DNA of 64,000 bases from Plecoglossus altivelis (lineage: Eukaryota; Chordata; Actinopteri; Osmeriformes; Plecoglossidae). The position numbers and the translations under genes are program-made. The notes below the pieces were generated by a model. It had not been told where the DNA came from, did no database searches, and worked only from the letters and a program-made list of their open reading frames with translations. How positions within the stretch are numbered: position 1 is the first letter of the stretch; the number at the start of each line of letters is the position of its first letter. Below are positions 13,501 to 24,915 of the stretch, one piece after another. The DNA lies in NCBI GenBank assembly GCA_036571765.1, contig BROE01000015.1, positions 5,312,977 to 5,376,976 of the forward strand, written 5' to 3'.

Positions 13501-16500
13501 GCGCAATTCATAGAATTCATGTACTTTTTTTAATCAGCATTTTGCACTAAACTATAGACTAAATAAACTATACTCGTTTTGCTACACATGTCTAATTTAG
13601 GCTATATAACCTTTGTCTGAATGACAGAGGGAAAGGAATCCATTGAACAACAGAGAAAGAAATGGAAAAATGTGCGATTAAAACAAAACATTAATAAAAC
13701 AGTCTTAAATGAGCCTACCCTTGTGTGATTTTGGAAAATGTAAAAATATTATGATAAAACACATCTAGGAAAAGTCACAAAAGCTTGGTCTGGGAATTTC
13801 AGTGCAAAAAAAAGAAAAACTAAAATCTTCCCTGGGGTCATACATACCCATGCTTGGCGCTTCTAGTATTAAGTGTACGTGTGGTATCCCCCAGAGGTTA
13901 ACTTGCTTGTGCATGCGTGCACATGTGCGGCCTCCAGGTGAATATCTATCGTCTGGTGACAAAGAGCTCGGTGGAGGAGGAGATCATTGAGAGGGCCAAA
14001 AAGAAGATGGTGCTGGACCACCTGGTGATCCAGAGGATGGACACTACAGGAAAGACTGTCCTTCACACTGGTGCAGCACCCTCAAGGTAAGAGTGCATGC
14101 ATGCACTGTCCTTAATCCTCCCTTTTCACTCTTTTACCAATAGAAACATATATACAGAGTTTTATTCAATTAGCGCTGCTCACACGTGCACTTTTTCACA
14201 GACTTATTGTCTAACTGTTGGCGTTTTCCCTCATGTAGTTCCACTCCATTCAACAAGGAAGAGCTGTCTGCCATCTTGAAGTTTGGTGCTGAAGAGCTTT
14301 TCAAGGAGCAAGAAGGAGAGGAGCAGGAACCTCAGGTTTGTGAGATCAACATGCGCACCTCTTTAGCATTTGTGTTTTTGACAATACCTATTTATCTCAT
14401 TGCTCATATCTACTCGTCCACCTACAGGAGATGGACATCGATGAAATTCTAAAAAGAGCTGAGACCCGAGAGAATGACCCAGGCCCATCCACAGTGGGCG
14501 AAGAGTTGCTCTCTCAGTTCAAGGTACCAATCTCCATCTCACTACCAGACCAAAGGAGCCCCGTGTATGACCTAAATTAAAGCCTCACATCTTCACCTCA
14601 TTCATTCTTTTTCTTCTCTCGAATGAAATGAATAAATGAAATTATTCACCTCTTTCTCACAAATTTGTTCTCAGGTTGCTAACTTCACTGTAATGGAGGA
14701 GGATGGGATCGAGATGGACTCTGATCGAAATCAGCGGGGCTGGGATGACATCATCCCAGAGGAACAACGGAGGAGGATGGAGGAGGAGGAGAGGCAAAAG
14801 GAGCTGCAGGAGATCTACCTGCTGCCACGTATGAGGAACTGTGCCAAACAGGTAAGGGAATTATGTTTCTTTATTCAATCACACACTTTGAAAATGTGGG
14901 CATTCTCTCAACAGAAATGAAACAGTGGTCCAGTGTTACAAGAGTTGAATCAAAAGATCCCCACCTCCCAATTTTAATATTTTTTTTGTATTTTTCACTG
15001 CCAATCATTTTGTCTGTGGTCACAGATCAGCTTTAACGGCAACGAAGGTCGGAGGAGCAGAAACCGGAGGTACTCTGGGTCTGACAGCGACTCGGTGTCA
15101 GATCGCAAGAGGCCCAAAAAGAGAGGGCGACCACGGACCATCCCGCGCGAGAACATCAAGGGCTTCAGCGATGCCGAAATCCGAAGGTTGGTGTCACGCA
15201 TCAGTTTGTTTGTTTTTCTACAGAATTGGGGTGGATGGTAGTTTTTTGTCATTAGTAATTTGTCAATGCACAAAACTTTTTTTTTTTTTTACAGATTTAT
15301 CAAGAGCTACAAGAAATTTGGTGGACCATTGGAAAGGTGAGGAATTTCAAAAATATCCTGGATGGAGATGGATAAAATGTCAGTTTCAATGTGTCAACTC
15401 CTCTGAATGGTCTCTAATGAACTGTCCTCTGTCTATACTCCCCCACTTCCCCTTTCATCGCTCAGGTTGGATGCTATTGCCCGAGATGCAGAGTTGGTAG
15501 ACAAGTCAGAGTATGATCTGAAGCGCCTGGCAGAGACTGTTCATAACGGCTGTCTGAAGACCCTCAGGGAGAACCCTTGCGGACCAGAGAAAACCTCAGG
15601 TAGGACTCGTGTCTTCCTCCACGAACTAGTAGTATCAGTACTACTCATACATTTCTACATTCTCCAGACAGTCATGAAAATGCACATCTTCATCCAGCAG
15701 CTCCTTACTGCTGTTTCAACAATGAAACTTTGATTACCAAGTTCAATACTAATGGTACAAATAGAAACCAGTATGTAAAACTATGCTATTCTCTTATTGC
15801 CACCAGGGGGTAGGAGAGGTAAAGTGAAAGGACCCACGTTCCGAATTTCCGGCGTCCAGGTGAACGCCAAGCTGGTCATCTCCCATGAAGAGGAGCTGGC
15901 GCCGCTCCACAAGGCCATTCCCGCTGACCCTGAGGAAAGGAAAAGGTAAGGCCATAAGGGTGTCTTGTGTCGATGTTCCTTTCAACCCTCTTGTTATATT
16001 ATATAATAATTTAATATAACAAAATACACGACATTTTAGAGGCTGTGTTCTTGTCCAACTCATCAGCCTACACAATCCACAATCAAGGTTCTCACAGATC
16101 CTGGAAAACGGTTGACACATTTTTAGCAATTGAAAACACATAGAAAAAGTAAAATGGCCCAGAATTCTTTTTCAACATTGTCCTGTTTTTCTTTATCATA
16201 CATCCCCTAAAAGGAAAACACGGTCATCTGAAAAGGCTGTTATGTTCAGGATCATATTAACGTTCACATGGTAGTTTATGAATGAGAGTATCTTGATAGG
16301 CTGCTCTGTTATATTGTGGAAACACTGTGAACAAGTCATGTCACTTGCCCAATAGTGGTACAAAGATAATCTCTTTTTACATGGTAACAAATTATTTCAT
16401 AGATCCGTTATAGCCACAGATAGCACATATGTTAAACTGTATTTTCACAATGAGAAGATCCTGGAAAAGACTCTAGGAAAAAAAATGCGAACCTTGATAA

Positions 16501-19500
16501 TCATCACTTTATTGGTACAAGTGGGTCAGCTGGCTGAATGTGATGCAAACAGAATATTTACTTTAGAAACCTCTCTCGCCACAGATACACAATTCCATGC
16601 CACTCGAAGGCAGCGCACTTTGACATAGATTGGGGGAAGGATGATGACTCAAGCCTCCTCATTGGAATCTACGAGTATGGGTATGGCAGCTGGGAAATGA
16701 TCAAGATGGACCCTGACCTAAACCTCACACACAAGGTCAGTCCAAATTATTGTTCCTTTGTCTTACTTTGTTTTTCTATGGAGGAAAACATGGGATTATT
16801 AAGGAAAGATGGCTGTTTCTTTGCGTGGTAGTTTATTTGGCCTGTGTTGATCAGCTCTTACCAGACGACCCAGATAAGAAGCCTCAGGCCAAACAACTGC
16901 AGACAAGAGCTGACTACCTCATCAAATTACTGAGCAAGGACCTGGCCAAAAAAGAGGCGCAGAGGCAAGCGGGAACGGTGAGTTTGGCTGTTGGATTTGT
17001 ATACCTCTTTATACTACAGCCGCGCATTAAAAATCAACATGATAGATTTTTTGTTTTTTGTCTGAATTTGCAAACCAGTTTAAATTTAGGTAGTACAGTT
17101 TTTTGTGCTTTTGAACAAGAGACTGCAAATCAAAAGTTCACACCTGCAAAGTAAATACTTTACCCTTGGGGAAAAAATAAACCCACGTTTGTCTGGTTGT
17201 GAGCAATGCCATATACAGAGTTTCTGAAGTTAGCTGATTTTACATAATACCTATTTTTGTTGTCAGATAAGGTGTTATGGCAAAATTGTTATTTCTATAC
17301 AAACCTCTTCCAGAAATGTTAACTAACTGTAGTCTGGACATTTACAATCCAGTAGATCTGTTCTAATAGCTTTAAGCAAAACAAAGACTTCACTCCAGAT
17401 GTTTCTGAAATTGTTTTATATTGCAGGCAAATTCGCGGAAAAGGAAACCCAGGAATAAGAAAAACAAAGCTGTGAAACCGGCCAAGGTGGACCAAGTGGT
17501 AAAGAGCCCATCCTCCGAACCCCCTACGGATAAAACCTCAGAGGATGAGGAGATAGAGAAGGTATTTGAAAACTTTAAAACATGTTACCTGACTCTTCAA
17601 TGAATACAACAAAAGGGAACCTATACAGAACTATGTCCTGTACACCTAGCTGTTTCCTTCTCTCCCCTCTGCTTGCCTCCTATGTATGATGGCTGCTAGT
17701 AGGTCAGCTGCTTTCAACAATAGGCTAAAAATGGATAAATGAATGTTTTAACATGCGTAATTCTTTCCTTCTGTCCCATCCTAGGAGGTTGTCCCTATAA
17801 AGCCACCACCTAGAAGGGGCAGGGCCGAACGAGTCGTTGTGAAGCAGGAAGAGGAGGAGCCAGAGGCAGAAGATGTGCCTTCACCGCTAGAGGAGAAGGA
17901 GCCCAAAGAAAGGGAGACTAAGAAAGAGGTGAAAAAGGAGAAAAAAGAGGAGAATCGGGATGTAAAGGAGAAAAAGGAGTTAAAAGAGAAAAAAGACATC
18001 AAACCCGTGGAGACTGTAAATATTCAGGAAGAGGTCAGTGAGGCAAAATGGTTGAGCTTTGTTCACGAATTGTTCACAAACTTGATCAGTGTCAAGACTT
18101 AGTTCTAATTAAACGTGTCAATTTAGCTGTACTTATGTAATCCTACCTTTCCCTTTCCTTGCAGCTGAGTGAGGTAAAAGCGGAGGTACGAGAGTCCAAG
18201 TCCAAGAAATCCTCAGACACTCCTGTCCACATCACTGCTGGGGGGGACACCGTGCCCATCACAGAGGAATCTGAGGAACTTGACCAGAAGACATTCAGTG
18301 TGGTAGGTCCTTCAAAGGTTCTTAGTTGGCCCCTGATCCTTGAACATTTGTCCTTATTGGCACTTAAAGGCTTGATGTTGTTTAAGATTAGTTTCATGAA
18401 AAAAGCATCATATGGGATTTGCAGGATGACGATCATTCGTGCCGTAGTCTTGATTTCAATTGGGTTGATTCTCAATATCCAAGGGTCATAGCAGGTGCAG
18501 AGCAAAATGTCTCTGGGCTGAATAAATTATAGAATTGGATAGATACTGCCAATCAGATAAACAAAACATAATGTCGGTTGTATACAAAAATTCCTCTATG
18601 GTGGCCTGTTCAATATGGTCATCTTAATAAACCCACCCATATATCCCCCCCCAAAAATTGTGTGATTGTTCGAACTTATTTCATGTGGGAGTATAATCTG
18701 TTTGAATGGGAGGGTGGCCAGAGCAAATCAATCATGAGCTTGCTGTTTGTTTTAGTGCCCTGGCAGGTGTTGAATTTTAAAAGTACATCACAAATATGTC
18801 AAAGTCAGACTCATCTAACAGTGGTCCCTTAGTAGCAGTTGAGACATCACTTTTGTGAAGTGCAAGTAACTAGATGAAGTGTGAACTGAGAAGTTTAGGT
18901 TCTAAAGTCACTGAGAAGAACTGGCATCAGCGGTTATCAGGGGCACTGCACCATCTACAATTCCTAAAATCTGTGTCACTGTTGTCTTGCTTACTGACTG
19001 CATGGGCTCTGCTATACTTTCGTGTGTGTCACCTACTTTATCACAGGCACAATGCACCGTCTATGTTTCCAGGAATCTGTTTACGTCTCTTACCGACATC
19101 TTAATTATTGACTGAACCTCGGACACTGTACACTAGTACAATTAAAACAGTTTCATGATGTCTTAAAAGGCATTAAGTCTGTCAGAGTTCAAATCCCAAT
19201 GCTGTGATAGGATTCAGCTGTCTTACCCCACTCTCCATGTTCAGGGAAAACCTTTTTAGTTTTAATGCGTTGACGATTAACAGTACAATATCCCACCCTT
19301 AATCCTGGAAAGGACTGCATATCTCAGATCAATATTTGACAGTGGTCTTTCTCTTAGTGCAAGGAAAGGATGAGGCCAGTGAAGGCAGCGCTGAAACAGC
19401 TGGACAGGCCAGAGAAGGGCCTGTCGGAACGTGAGCAGCTGGAGCACACGCGCCAGTGCCTCATCAAGATAGGCGACCACATCACTGAGTGTCTCAAGGA

Positions 19501-21542
19501 GTACTCCAACCCAGAGCAGATCAAACAGTGGAGGAAGTAAGTATCTGTCCCCTCTTGACTTGTTATTTCAAGTCGTATATTCTTCTCTCTGATTCAACTA
19601 GATTAGGGTAACATTACTGGGAAATTGAGACTTCTGTGGGAGTGACCAGAATGCCTTAAGAAAGTTTAAGTTCAGATGACTGGATTTGAGTGACTTAGGT
19701 TTATTACGCTCCTTGAATTCTTGCAAGTTTCATTTGTCATTTAGAAAAGTAATTGTATGCTTTCAAAGTGTGTTGGGCATATATAGGGGAAAGTGTGTCA
19801 CTAAATGTTAAACTCATTTACAGAAACCTTTGGATATTTGTTTCCAAATTCACGGAATTTGATGCAAGGAAGTTGCATAAATTGTATAAACACGCCATTA
19901 AGAAGAGGCAAGAAAATGCGCAGGTATGGAAACTCCCTTTTTTTATTATCAAGTTATAAACAATAACTCATCATATGTCTCTAAAAGGTTATGGTTGGTG
20001 TGGTTTCTGACAAGATCATTTTTTGTAGGCAGCTGACCAGAACACTAGCACTGTAAATACCCACAGCTTTAAACATTCAGGTATGTTTCCATCAGTTTGT
20101 ATACGACTAGTTTGTTTGCCAGCTCACTCCTTCTTTTGAGTGTATGGCCATGAGTGTTACACAAAAATGTAAAACCCTAAAGTGTTCATTTATATCTCAC
20201 CTATTCTTGTCCTTCCTCTTCATCACCTCAAGACATTGAGAGGCTAAAGGACAACTCTCACCATGATGACAGCAGCCGAGACAGCTACAGCTCGGAGAGG
20301 CACCACCCCTCATCACGCTACCATGAGCGTGAACACAGCAGCAGCAAGGACCGACACACACCATCTGACCCCTACAGGAAGTCAGAGTCCAGGAAGAGGC
20401 CCTACTCCTCTTTCAGCAATGGTAAAGACCACCGAGAAAGAGACCACTACAGGAGCGACCGACAGGAAAGCAGGTGAGAAAGAAGACTCGTAACAAAAAC
20501 TTTGTATACTGTATTTATTATAGTATCTGTTGGTTTTAAGACTTTTTAAGTACCACACAGAATGAAATTTAAGACCAGTTCAATTGGAACTTTGGCAATT
20601 GTAATTGTTAGTAAAGCGCCATCTGCAGGAACATTGTTTATTGATGTATTTACGGGATACTGCCGGCAAGGTGTACATTGTCATCCGATAAAGGATGATG
20701 AGGAGCCGTGAACCGTGCAATGCACAGTGGTGATAATGTACACCTCGAAGAGTATTGTCCCGCTTTCACCATGTTCACATGCCAACAATTATTTTTTGAA
20801 CATACATTCATTTGTGTTTTCATTCTTTTTTGCAATTAAAGTCTAACGTTTTTCAACACTAGCCAACTCTGATATTTCTAGTCTGCTCAGGTCATAGGAC
20901 CAACAGCAGCTTTCTTTGGCTGACCTATTAGCCTGAAAGCCAACGTTATGCAAGCAAGATTAAAATGGAAAAACATTGTGTTCTGTTGACAAACAGTACA
21001 TATAATTTGACAGTATGTTTGACAAGAAGACTATCTAGCTGGCCAGCTATATAATTGTCCCCAAATCATTATCAAGATTTAAAACAAACTATTCATAGTC
21101 TTGCCTGCTGTCGCCTGGCACAATCTGAATGCATCAGTGATGGATCAGTCATGAGCTGATTTGAGTGTCTTATCCCCAATGTTTCAACTGTCTCCCAATC
21201 CCTTATAGATACTACAGTGACAGCAAGCACAGGAAGATGGACGAGCACCGCTCCAGCAGAGAGCACCGGATGGACAGCAAAGAGCGTTCTCACTCTGACC
21301 ACCGCTCCCATTCTGACCACCGTTCGGGCTCAGACTACCATAAGTCGTCATCACGGGACTCCTACCGCTACCACTCAGACTGGCAGTCGGAGCACCGGGC
21401 ATCGGCCAGCGGGCCCCGTTCACCCCGAGACCAACGCTCCCCTTACGACTCACGGTCACCAATGGGCCACCGGTCACCCTTCGAGTACTCATCCGACCAC
21501 AAGAGCACGCCGGAGCATATCTGGAGCAGCCGCAAGACATAA
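5604..21542 (+). CDS. chd1: Chromodomain-helicase-DNA-binding protein 1 (5' partial, 30 coding exons)
   Basis: ATP-dependent nucleosome remodeler that binds H3K4-methylated chromatin at transcribed genes. Exons: 5604-5829, 5992-6092, 6233-6411, 7922-8046, 8212-8428, 8593-8682, 8965-9155, 9397-9585, 9894-10056, 11419-11571, 11803-11874, 11968-12117, 13938-14086, 14239-14335, 14428-14523, 14675-14851, 15026-15186, 15295-15336, 15466-15599, 15807-15945, 16585-16735, 16855-16977, 17427-17561, 17785-18033, 18165-18302, 19358-19536, 19824-19923, 20029-20080, 20233-20473, 21209-21542. All introns are GT-AG and frame is kept to the TAA, giving 1,516 residues. In this numbering: chromodomain 1 (exons 1-2, [16 protein letters not shown]), chromodomain 2 (exon 3), Walker A DEMGLGKT 218-225, DEAH 326-329, helicase motif VI RAHRIGQ 609-615, SANT-SLIDE region about 792-1041, C-terminal CHCT-type domain from 1216 (exons 26-27), then a Ser/His/Arg-rich tail ending WSSRKT. 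Human CHD1 is about 1,710 residues, so roughly 190 N-terminal residues are outside. The WSSRKT end and KKLDNFKKK linker favour CHD1 over CHD2. Confidence 0.97.
6597..7590. repeat. TATATG/TA microsatellite with an assembly gap (N at 6647-7392)
   Basis: Alternating TATATATG units run into 746 undetermined bases and out again into TATA-rich sequence, all within chd1 intron 3 (6412-7921). Both flanks are the same simple repeat, so the gap is most likely collapsed or unsequenced microsatellite; its true length is unknown. Open reading frames drawn through the N run mean nothing. Confidence 0.95.
10480..11103 (+). mobile_element. Decayed hAT-like composite repeat in chd1 intron 9
   Basis: This stretch is a diverged copy of sequence inside the hAT-like element of dcp2 intron 4 (about 33200-33824). 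Shared blocks, in order, include a purine-rich GAAGAAGTTTG segment, CTCCTT(A/C)CAGGAG, GTTGCGGC, ACACATTTTCATTTCT-like sequence, CTCACCCCTTACACA, and an end close to GGTCAC..TCT..GAGCC that matches the right terminus of the other copy. The left terminus is not recognisable. No transposase is seen, so it is a non-autonomous relic. Function is unlikely. Confidence 0.65.
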
Positions 21543-22896
21543 CGGGAGGCTGGGCTACCCTAGTCTGGCCTAACATTGACTGGCCTGGTCAAGACTAGTC
21601 TAGCCTAGACCTGAGGCAAGGGTATCAGCCATAGACTCACAATGAACACAGGAAATGCCTTATGGGGGACTGGATAAAACTCAAAGCTGTACTACGCACT
21701 GTTCATCTGATTTCTCAGTGCAACTGTGGTCTCCACTCCTAGGTGCACCACATATCCCAGGAACTATTGGTGTGGAGGGGATGCATACAAATAACATATT
21801 TTTGTATTTAAGAGTTAAAAGCTGCATTGTACCATAGGTGAAGCAGCATAGGTTTTGATTATTTTTATAAAAATCCTTTTTTTTTTACTGAATTGGACCT
21901 AGAATGACCTTGAGTGCTGCCCTGCATTTTCACCAACCGACCCATGACACTGGAACCCACTATTGACTGTTGTCTCTCCATCGCTCTCACAAACTTACTG
22001 AGGTCCTCAAACATATTTAAGTGTTAAATCAAGAAGAAAAGTAACATGTTAGTATTTTATGTTGTGATCATGTAATAAGAGTGGACGTTATAAAAGGGTC
22101 TTGTCTAAAGCAGTCTGAAGGTCTTGGGCTCACCTTCCAAAGTACCTCGTTTACAGTGTTTCCCATGGCCATCTTCATGGCCATGTTTCTTTTCTTTTAC
22201 AGAATTTCTTTTCGCATCATGCTTGAATTATTTAATTTCTGTCCTAGCTGTAAAATAACCTGGACATTTTTGAGAGCAACTGAAAATGTATCGTTTTACT
22301 ACTGTAAATTATTGTAAAATAGTAATTGAATGGGCTTTTTCTTCTCAGGCTTTGTTGGGTTTGCTATATTGTGAATCTACCTTTCCCCATCAACTCAGGC
22401 TTTTTTTCAGTGGAATAAATGAATTTGTTTTCATACAACAGTTTATCTTAATTAACAAATGCTATTCAGAATGTAACTTTTGGTATACTTGGGGGGGAAA
22501 TAATTCCATTTGTCTATTCCTTTAGCAGGACTTGTAGTACTTTGATTTCTGTCTCTTTCTTAATTTTGGGAGAGTGGGGATTTCACAAAACTCACATTAC
22601 TACATCATGAAGTAGACATGAGAAAGGTCTATACAATAGAGCCGTCTGATAGATGTCTAATAAACAAGTCTTTTACAGAAATCTTTTTTATTATTATTCC
22701 TGTTTATATGTAGGCAATAATGTCAAATCTTCTATGCAGCCAAGTGTATGTCTAGCAAACAGCCCAAGTGAGTGGTGATGCTGTTACAGTTCACACTGTT
22801 GTACATAGATTTCCTCTATATTTCAAAATGAATTTACACTGAAAATGCATGGATTTTTAAGAATTGTTTTATATAGTTGTTTATAAAGTCATTAAA
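21543..22896 (+). other. chd1: Probable chd1 3' untranslated region
   Basis: This follows the chd1 stop codon and is AT-rich with no coding potential. Candidate poly(A) signals are AATAAA at 22414-22419, AATAAA at 22659-22664 followed by a T-rich downstream stretch, and ATTAAA at 22891-22896. The 22659 signal has the best downstream context. The true end cannot be fixed without transcript data. Confidence 0.55.
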
Positions 22897-24629
22897 CTCA
22901 ATCACTCTACTCACTTGTAACTGGTCTACATTTTTAGGTAAGTTTTTTTCAAATGTTTTATAAAGAGCTTTCCTATGTAATTATAAATGTGGCCTTACAC
23001 ATTAACTATGGAGTAACCGATAGCTGAGAATGCACAACATCTTTGTCTACAGATCTGTGTTATGCCTGCGTATTTCTTTTTATACACCTTTTATTCAGCC
23101 ATCACATTTTGATCGCCTGACTATTGTGTAGGTTCCCCTTTTAACCCCCAAACATAACTGACCTGCTGAGAAATGTACTTCACCTGACCTCTGAAGGTGT
23201 GCTGTGGTGTCTTGCACCAATATGTTTGCAGCAGATTCTTAAAGTCGTGTAAATTGTGAGATAGTCTCAATGGATGGGACTTGTTCATTCAGGACATACT
23301 ACAAAATCTTGACTGGATTGGGGAATTTGGAGGCCAAGACAACCTTGAACTTGTTGCGTTCTTCATCATTCCTAAACCATTTTGTTTGTGGAAGGGTACA
23401 TTAGCTAGCTAAAAGATGCTACTGCCATCAGGGATTACAGCCTCAATGAAAAGGGCAGATATGGTTGGCCTCTATTTCATATTAAGATTGAATGTGTTTA
23501 GTGATGGTTTCAGTGGTATGTTGTGGAACAAGGGCATAGGTTTGATTTCAGGACAGGGACAACAATGGTTAGTGAGCGCACAAGCAATTTTCTTTGGATT
23601 GATTTGAAGAATTTGAGCACAATAAATATGGCATTCAGCCCACAGTAGGTGGAACTTTTTGTGACATTATGGAAGTACAGTTAGTTAGTTTCCTGCTGCT
23701 CAGCAACAAAAACGGATTTTCAAAGTAACGTAGAGTTGATGAATTTGTTACTAGTCTCTAGATTAGATTTTTTGTTGTTTAGGATGAGATGATTGTGACT
23801 GTAGCGACAAAGTTGCTGAATTGTCGTCACAGCTCAACAGCAAGAAAATCTGGAGCATTTTGCAATTGTTTGTTTTTGAGGGTGAGGCCAGGCCCACCCT
23901 GGCTCCCCTGTGAAGCCAGTTTAGGTTTTTATGTAGGTAAAAATAAAAAGTATAACGGAACCAGATTAGGGGGCTAATAGTAAAAACGTTACGTTTGCAT
24001 TAAGTTTGAATTTTGGGGGGATATTCTGAGATCATTAAGTGACATTGTGAGAATATAGATAGACCTTTTTTAACCTACAGTTGCCTTATAATACAGCATT
24101 GTATTTTTGACTGGCTCAAATAAAATATATCACCGGAAAAGGTCGGGGACCTAATCAGAAATGTAATTGCCCCATAGGCTTTAGCTTCAAGCTGAGGAAC
24201 TAAGGGTGGGGGTTCGGCCCAATCTGAGACCAAAATGTGTTTAATGTGTCCTTCAACTGACACCTTAAAGGCAGAGTAGGTAATGTTGAGATGACTTTGT
24301 CATATTTTCAACCAATAACTCAGTTTCCCACAAAAATGCAATAAATCCATTATTGGTGTGTAATGCAGGACTGTAATAAATTTGACCCATTAGTTTGGAC
24401 CAAAATTAATGATTAGGCAACAGTCAAACCAACTGCAACAATTGGACTGCTGTCTCTTGGCAGCAGTCATGCAGCACGTTCATGTGTTTTAGGACATTGG
24501 TTTTGACGGGATTCGTTTTTATTTTATTTTTAATCCTTTCCAAGTCAAGTTCAAATTTCTCGTTTTGCAACATTTTGCAACCCTGTCTTTAAAAGGTACA
24601 TGAACAATCACAATTTAACAGCACATTTC
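22897..24629. other. Intergenic space between the convergent genes chd1 and reep5
   Basis: No exon, RNA gene or clear mobile element was recognised. The two genes point toward each other, so their 3' ends may extend into this stretch from either side. Confidence 0.5.
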
Positions 24630-24635
24630 TTTATT
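24630..24635 (-). terminator. reep5: Candidate poly(A) signal of reep5
   Basis: The minus strand reads AATAAA here, about 280 bases beyond the reep5 stop. Another minus-strand AATAAA lies at 24758-24763. Either gives a short 3' UTR; the choice between them is open. Confidence 0.45.
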
Positions 24636-24915
24636 TGGTTACATAAAGCAGGGAGGGAACAAATTGCAGGCTTTGTTTAGATTAAAGGTACTCTAAGTTA
24701 AAGGCTTTTCAGTTGTCTCAGGGAAATGGCTTAGTTCACTTAAGAATAACATTACCATTTATTTCAGCTTTTACAGAAAGTGTGCAAGACCAATATACTA
24801 CCGTTCAGATAATTTATAAAATAATAAAAATTCCAAGGCAACATTTATTCGGTTGTTTCACAGTCCACTTCAGAGATGGTGCTGTTGAAAGATAACTTTT
24901 CTCCTTCGATTGAAA

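Noticed and set aside
19160..19250. GTTCAAATCC word as a tRNA or SINE B box
   Set aside because: No matching A box at tRNA spacing and no cloverleaf could be drawn.
21184..21576. 130-codon minus-strand ORF
   Set aside because: Shadow of the final chd1 exon, which encodes a strongly biased Ser/His/Arg tail.
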